Assembly (NCBI GenBank): GCA_031267345.1
Contig: JAIRZG010000238.1
Span: 1 to 8,702, forward strand
DNA: 8,702 nucleotides
DNA from: Zoogloeaceae bacterium
Lineage (GTDB): Bacteria; Pseudomonadota; Gammaproteobacteria; Burkholderiales; Rhodocyclaceae
Reading direction: 5' to 3'
The notes under the pieces were generated by a model, which was not told where the DNA came from, ran no database searches, and saw only the letters and a program-made list of their open reading frames with translations. Shown here piece after piece: positions 5,872 through 8,702 of the stretch. How positions within the stretch are numbered: position 1 is the stretch's first letter; the number at the start of each line of letters is the position of its first letter. Made by a program: the position numbers and the translations under genes.

Positions 5872-6761
5872 AAGCCTGGCTCCAGCAACACTTGGCCGCC
5901 CTTGTCCGCGCCGCCCGCAGGATCGCGGGCAGTCCTTTGAACACCCTGCTTTCCATTCTGGTGATCGGCATCGCCATGACCCTGCCCGCCGCCGGTTATC
6001 TGTGTCTCGACAACTTGAAGGCGCTGGGCGCCAACAGCAGCAACGCGCAACAGATGAGCCTGTTCCTGCACACCGGGGCGGGCGAAAAAATGCGCTCGGA
6101 CATCGAAAAACGTCTGGAAACCCTGCTGCCCGGTCAATGGCGTTTTGTCTCCCGCGACGCGGCGCTGCGCCAGATGGAAGCCAACGAAGGCATGGCGGAA
6201 ATTATCGCCAGTCTGCCGAAAAACCCGCTGCCCGACGCCTTCATTCTCGAACCCAATGACGCGGATCCGGATCATCTGGAAACCCTGCGCGCGACTTTGA
6301 GCGCCTGGTCGGGCGTGGCGCATGTGCAACTGGATTCCGCCTGGATCAAGCGGTTTGACGCCTTTTTGCGTCTGGGGCGTCTGGCGGCGCATCTTCTGGC
6401 TGTCATTTTCGCCGTCGGCCTGATTGCCGTCACCTTCAACACCATTCGACTGCAAGTATTGGGACAGGCCGAAGAAATCGAAGTCGCGCGGCTGATCGGC
6501 GCGACCGACGCCTTCATCCGCCGCCCTTTCTGCTATTCCGGCGTTCTGCAAGGCGCGTTGGGTGGATTGATGGCGGCCCTGTTGCTGCTTGTCGGCGTCC
6601 TGGCGCTCAGCCCGCCCGTCAGTCGACTGGCGGCGCTCTACGGCAGCGCCTTTGTCCTGCGCGGCCCCTCGTTTTTGCACAGCCTCGCCCTCATCGCCAG
6701 CGGCGCGGCGCTGGGCTGGCTGGGGGCGCAACTTTCCGTGCGCCTGATTCGGGATCAATAA
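5868..6761 (+). CDS. ftsX: Cell division protein FtsX (ABC transporter-like membrane subunit)
   Basis: The 297-residue product has the FtsX topology: a cytoplasmic N terminus and TM1 at about 26-48. A periplasmic domain (about 49-170) contains MSLFLHTGAG and the lysine/glutamate-rich helices. Then come TM2 (about 173-193), TM3 (about 225-248) and TM4 (about 272-294). The cytoplasmic loop EIEVARLIGATDAFIRRPF (203-221) between TM2 and TM3 is the conserved FtsX motif that couples to FtsE. FtsX does not transport a substrate. Its periplasmic domain recruits EnvC-type amidase activators at the septum. It is somewhat shorter than E. coli FtsX (352) because the N-terminal cytoplasmic region is brief. 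The start codon overlaps the ftsE stop, and the stop lies 6 bp before nadB. Confidence 0.95.
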   Translation: MKAWLQQHLAALVRAARRIAGSPLNTLLSILVIGIAMTLPAAGYLCLDNLKALGANSSNAQQMSLFLHTGAGEKMRSDIEKRLETLLPGQWRFVSRDAALRQMEANEGMAEIIASLPKNPLPDAFILEPNDADPDHLETLRATLSAWSGVAHVQLDSAWIKRFDAFLRLGRLAAHLLAVIFAVGLIAVTFNTIRLQVLGQAEEIEVARLIGATDAFIRRPFCYSGVLQGALGGLMAALLLLVGVLALSPPVSRLAALYGSAFVLRGPSFLHSLALIASGAALGWLGAQLSVRLIRDQ

Positions 6762-6767
6762 AGCGCC

Positions 6768-8396
6768 GTGCCCGCTTCCCCTGCTTTGACCTTTGACGTG
6801 CTGATTATCGGCAGCGGTCTGGCCGGACAGGCGGCGGCGCTGTTGCTGGCGGCGCGTTGCCGGGTATTGCTGATCGCCAAGCGTGAACTGGAAGAAACCG
6901 CGTCCAGCCGCGCCCAAGGCGGCATTGCGGCGGTGCTGGACAATCAGGATTCCATTGAAGCCCACATTCAGGATACCTGCATCGCCGGCGCGTATCTGAA
7001 CGATCTTGCGGCAACGCGCTTTGTGGTGGAAAACGGTCGGCAGGCGATTGAATGGCTGATCGCCCAGGGCGTGCCCTTCACCAAGAACGCTTCCGGCTAT
7101 CACCTCACCCGCGAAGGCGGTCACAGCGCGCGCCGCATCATCCATGTGGCGGACGCCACCGGCCTCGCCGTGCAGGAAACCCTCACCCGCAAGGCGCGCG
7201 CGCATCCGAACATCACCATTCTGGAACAACACATCGCCATTGACCTGATTACCGGCGTAAAGCTGGGTTTGCCGGAAAACCGCTGTCTGGGCGCGTATGC
7301 GCTGGATAACCGGAGCGGGGAAATCCGGACGATCCGCGCCCGTCATACCCTGATTGCCGCTGGCGGCGCGGGCAAAGCCTATCTTTACACCACCAATCCC
7401 GACACATCCACCGGCGACGGCATTGCGATGGCCTGGCGCGCGGGCTGTGCGGTCGCCAACATGGAATTCATCCAGTTTCACCCGACCTGCCTGTTTCATC
7501 CGCTGGCGAAATCCTTTCTCATTTCCGAAGCCGTGCGCGGCGAAGGCGGTCTCCTGAAGCTGCCGGACGGCGCGCGCTTCATGCCGGAACACGACGCGCG
7601 CGCCGAACTCGCGCCGCGTGATGTGGTCGCCCGCGCCATTGACTTTGAAATGAAAAAACGCGGGATCGATTGCGTCTTTCTCGATATTGCCCACAAGGGC
7701 GCGGCTTTCATCAAGGCGCACTTTCCCACCATCCACGCCCGCTGCCTGGAATTCGGCATCGACATCAGCAAAGAAGCCATCCCCGTGGTTCCCGCCGCGC
7801 ACTACACCTGCGGCGGCATTGTCACCGACCTTGCCGGACGCACGGAGATTCCCGGTCTCTACGCCGTCGGCGAAGCCTCCTGTTCCGGTCTGCACGGCGC
7901 GAACCGGCTGGCTTCCAACTCGCTGCTGGAATGCCTGGTTTTCGCCAGGGCCGCCAGCGAGGACATTTTCAATCAGCCGCTTTTGCCGCCGCCCGAACTG
8001 CCCGCCTGGGACGCAAGCCGGGTGACGGAGGCGGAGGAGGAAGTCGTCATCGCCCACAACTGGGATGAACTGCGCCGCCTCATGTGGGATTACGTCGGCA
8101 TTGTCCGCAGCACAGAGCGCCTGCGCCGCGCCCTGCGCCGCGTTCGCTTGCTGGAACGGGAAATCGGCGAGTTCTACGCCCATTTCCGGGTAAGCTACGA
8201 TCTGATCGAACTCAGGAATCTTGTCGCCACCGCCAGCCTCATCATCCGATCCGCCCTGAAACGCAAGGAAAGCCGGGGATTGCACTATTCGTCCGATTAC
8301 CCGGAGATGCTGCCCAAAGCGAAAAATACGCGAATCAGGGGACGGAGGACAGGGGACAGTAAAGCATCTGGCGTCCTGTTCCGCCATCATCCTTGA
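6768..8396 (+). CDS. nadB: L-aspartate oxidase NadB with an atypical C-terminal tail
   Basis: The 542-residue product is close to E. coli NadB (540). It has the N-terminal FAD dinucleotide fold (VLIIGSGLAGQAAAL) and SSRAQGGIAAV. Every active-site position known from E. coli is present at a constant -6 offset: His238 (FHPT; 244), Arg284 (LAPRDVVARAI; 290), His345 (AAHYTCGG; 351) and Arg380 (ANRLASNSLLE; 386). Thr/Arg/Glu in TREGGHS are also present. NadB oxidises L-aspartate to iminoaspartate for NadA, the first step of de novo NAD synthesis. The start is GTG 6768, 6 bp after ftsX; no better start is in frame. Family proteins normally end soon after RGLHY..DYPE...DT. Here about 20 extra codons (from about residue 524) read through a GGGGAC direct repeat to the TGA at 8394. 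The core is intact, so activity is expected. Confidence 0.95.
   Translation: MPASPALTFDVLIIGSGLAGQAAALLLAARCRVLLIAKRELEETASSRAQGGIAAVLDNQDSIEAHIQDTCIAGAYLNDLAATRFVVENGRQAIEWLIAQGVPFTKNASGYHLTREGGHSARRIIHVADATGLAVQETLTRKARAHPNITILEQHIAIDLITGVKLGLPENRCLGAYALDNRSGEIRTIRARHTLIAAGGAGKAYLYTTNPDTSTGDGIAMAWRAGCAVANMEFIQFHPTCLFHPLAKSFLISEAVRGEGGLLKLPDGARFMPEHDARAELAPRDVVARAIDFEMKKRGIDCVFLDIAHKGAAFIKAHFPTIHARCLEFGIDISKEAIPVVPAAHYTCGGIVTDLAGRTEIPGLYAVGEASCSGLHGANRLASNSLLECLVFARAASEDIFNQPLLPPPELPAWDASRVTEAEEEVVIAHNWDELRRLMWDYVGIVRSTERLRRALRRVRLLEREIGEFYAHFRVSYDLIELRNLVATASLIIRSALKRKESRGLHYSSDYPEMLPKAKNTRIRGRRTGDSKASGVLFRHHP
8336..8359. repeat. GGGGACAG-type direct repeat overlapping the 3' end of nadB
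   Basis: CAGGGGAC occurs at 8336-8343 and again at 8350-8357 (period 14), with GGAGGACAG between them and a further CAG after. The stretch is strongly purine-biased on the + strand (C/T-rich on the -), unlike the coding DNA before it. Similar GGGGACAG runs are, from memory, frequent next to Y1 (IS200-like/RAYT) transposase genes and as dispersed repeats in betaproteobacteria. It encodes the last residues of NadB, so it was probably inserted at or near the original stop codon. Confidence 0.5.
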
Positions 8397-8477
8397 TAAG
8401 CGGGCAGGTCGGAGAAGAACGCGCTGAAGGCGGCTGGGGCAAAAGCGGATAAAAGCGGCGAACGGCAATGTCGCGCT

Positions 8478-8702
8478 TCACGGCTGTCCGGACAGCGCCT
8501 TGCGGATGGCCTCCGCGATTTCCGGCGCCTGGTGTTTTTCCAGTAGAGGAACACAGGCCGTCATGTGTTCGGCAACGCCCTTGATGCTGGCTGAATAGCG
8601 GAAAAAAGCTTCCGGTTCCGGACCTTCGGAAGTCCAGCCACAGGAAGCGGCGACGCTTATAAATTCAGCAAGCTGGTCCGCATGGGCGCTGAAAAAGCGC
8701 CA
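8478..8702 (-). CDS. Unidentified protein, C-terminal 74 residues (5' end outside window)
   Basis: On the - strand the frame is open from the window edge (8702) to the TGA at 8478-8480. It gives WRFFSAHADQLAEFISVAAS at the left and EIAEAIRKALSGQP at the right end. The residue mix is natural: hydrophobic, amphipathic-helix-like spacing, with Cys, Trp and charged residues and no low-complexity runs. Third codon positions are G/C-biased like the neighbours. I do not recognise the family and assign no function. No signal peptide or membrane segment is visible in this part. It is convergent with nadB, with an 81-bp gap (8397-8477) that has only a short tandem repeat (AAAAGCGG at 8441 and 8451) and no clear terminator. 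A 14-bp palindrome (8483-8496) lies over its final codons. Confidence 0.7.
   Translation of the reverse strand, partial: WRFFSAHADQLAEFISVAASCGWTSEGPEPEAFFRYSASIKGVAEHMTACVPLLEKHQAPEIAEAIRKALSGQP

Noticed and set aside
5766..8468. A 900-codon open frame on the - strand opposite nadB, ftsX and the end of ftsE.
   Set aside because: It lies antisense to three well-identified genes. Long antisense frames are expected from GC-rich codon bias, and its translation (Gly/Gln/Arg/Ala-rich) has no recognisable domain.

Overview
This window looks like chromosome of a Betaproteobacterium. The order lptB-rpoN-hpf-ptsN-hprK is the classic nitrogen-PTS cluster, and pairing ptsN with an HPr kinase gene (hprK) is typical of beta- rather than gammaproteobacteria. 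Genus cannot be fixed from the sequence. Almost all of the window is housekeeping DNA with high-GC, consistent codon use. I do not see a new defence, biosynthetic or conflict system.

Positions 1-3544 are one co-directional block on the + strand. It holds the 3' end of lptB (LPS export ATPase), rpoN (sigma-54), hpf (ribosome hibernation), ptsN (EIIA-Ntr) and hprK (HPr kinase/phosphorylase). Spacing is tight: 33, 13, 57 and 18 bp. The 57-bp hpf-ptsN gap is filled by a strong GC hairpin followed by a U-rich stretch. The rapZ gene that usually follows hprK in this cluster is absent; the cluster ends at hprK.

Positions 3545-4258 (714 bp) contain no convincing gene. In a row they hold three hairpin-forming repeats (3656-3687, 3691-3723, 3731-3788). 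The last is a perfect 23-bp inverted repeat whose arms resemble the ends of IS200/IS605-type elements. A further 10-bp inverted repeat lies at 3894-3920. The region ends in a probable sigma-70 promoter (extended -10 at 4173-4180) with a 7-bp inverted repeat at the predicted transcription start, leading into ftsY. I read the left part as mobile or repeat DNA, possibly an IS200/IS605 remnant, lying where rapZ would be expected.

Positions 4259-8396 hold ftsY-ftsE-ftsX-nadB on the + strand. ftsY/ftsE and ftsE/ftsX share 4-bp ATGA stop/start overlaps, and nadB follows ftsX after 6 bp with a GTG start. FtsY is the SRP receptor, FtsEX the divisome ABC complex and NadB L-aspartate oxidase of NAD synthesis. 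In enterobacteria rpoH follows ftsX, so nadB here is a different arrangement. The last ~20 codons of nadB run into a GGGGACAG-type direct repeat and give the protein an atypical tail.

At the right edge, on the - strand and convergent with nadB, is the last 74 codons of an open frame (8478-8702) that I cannot assign to a family.
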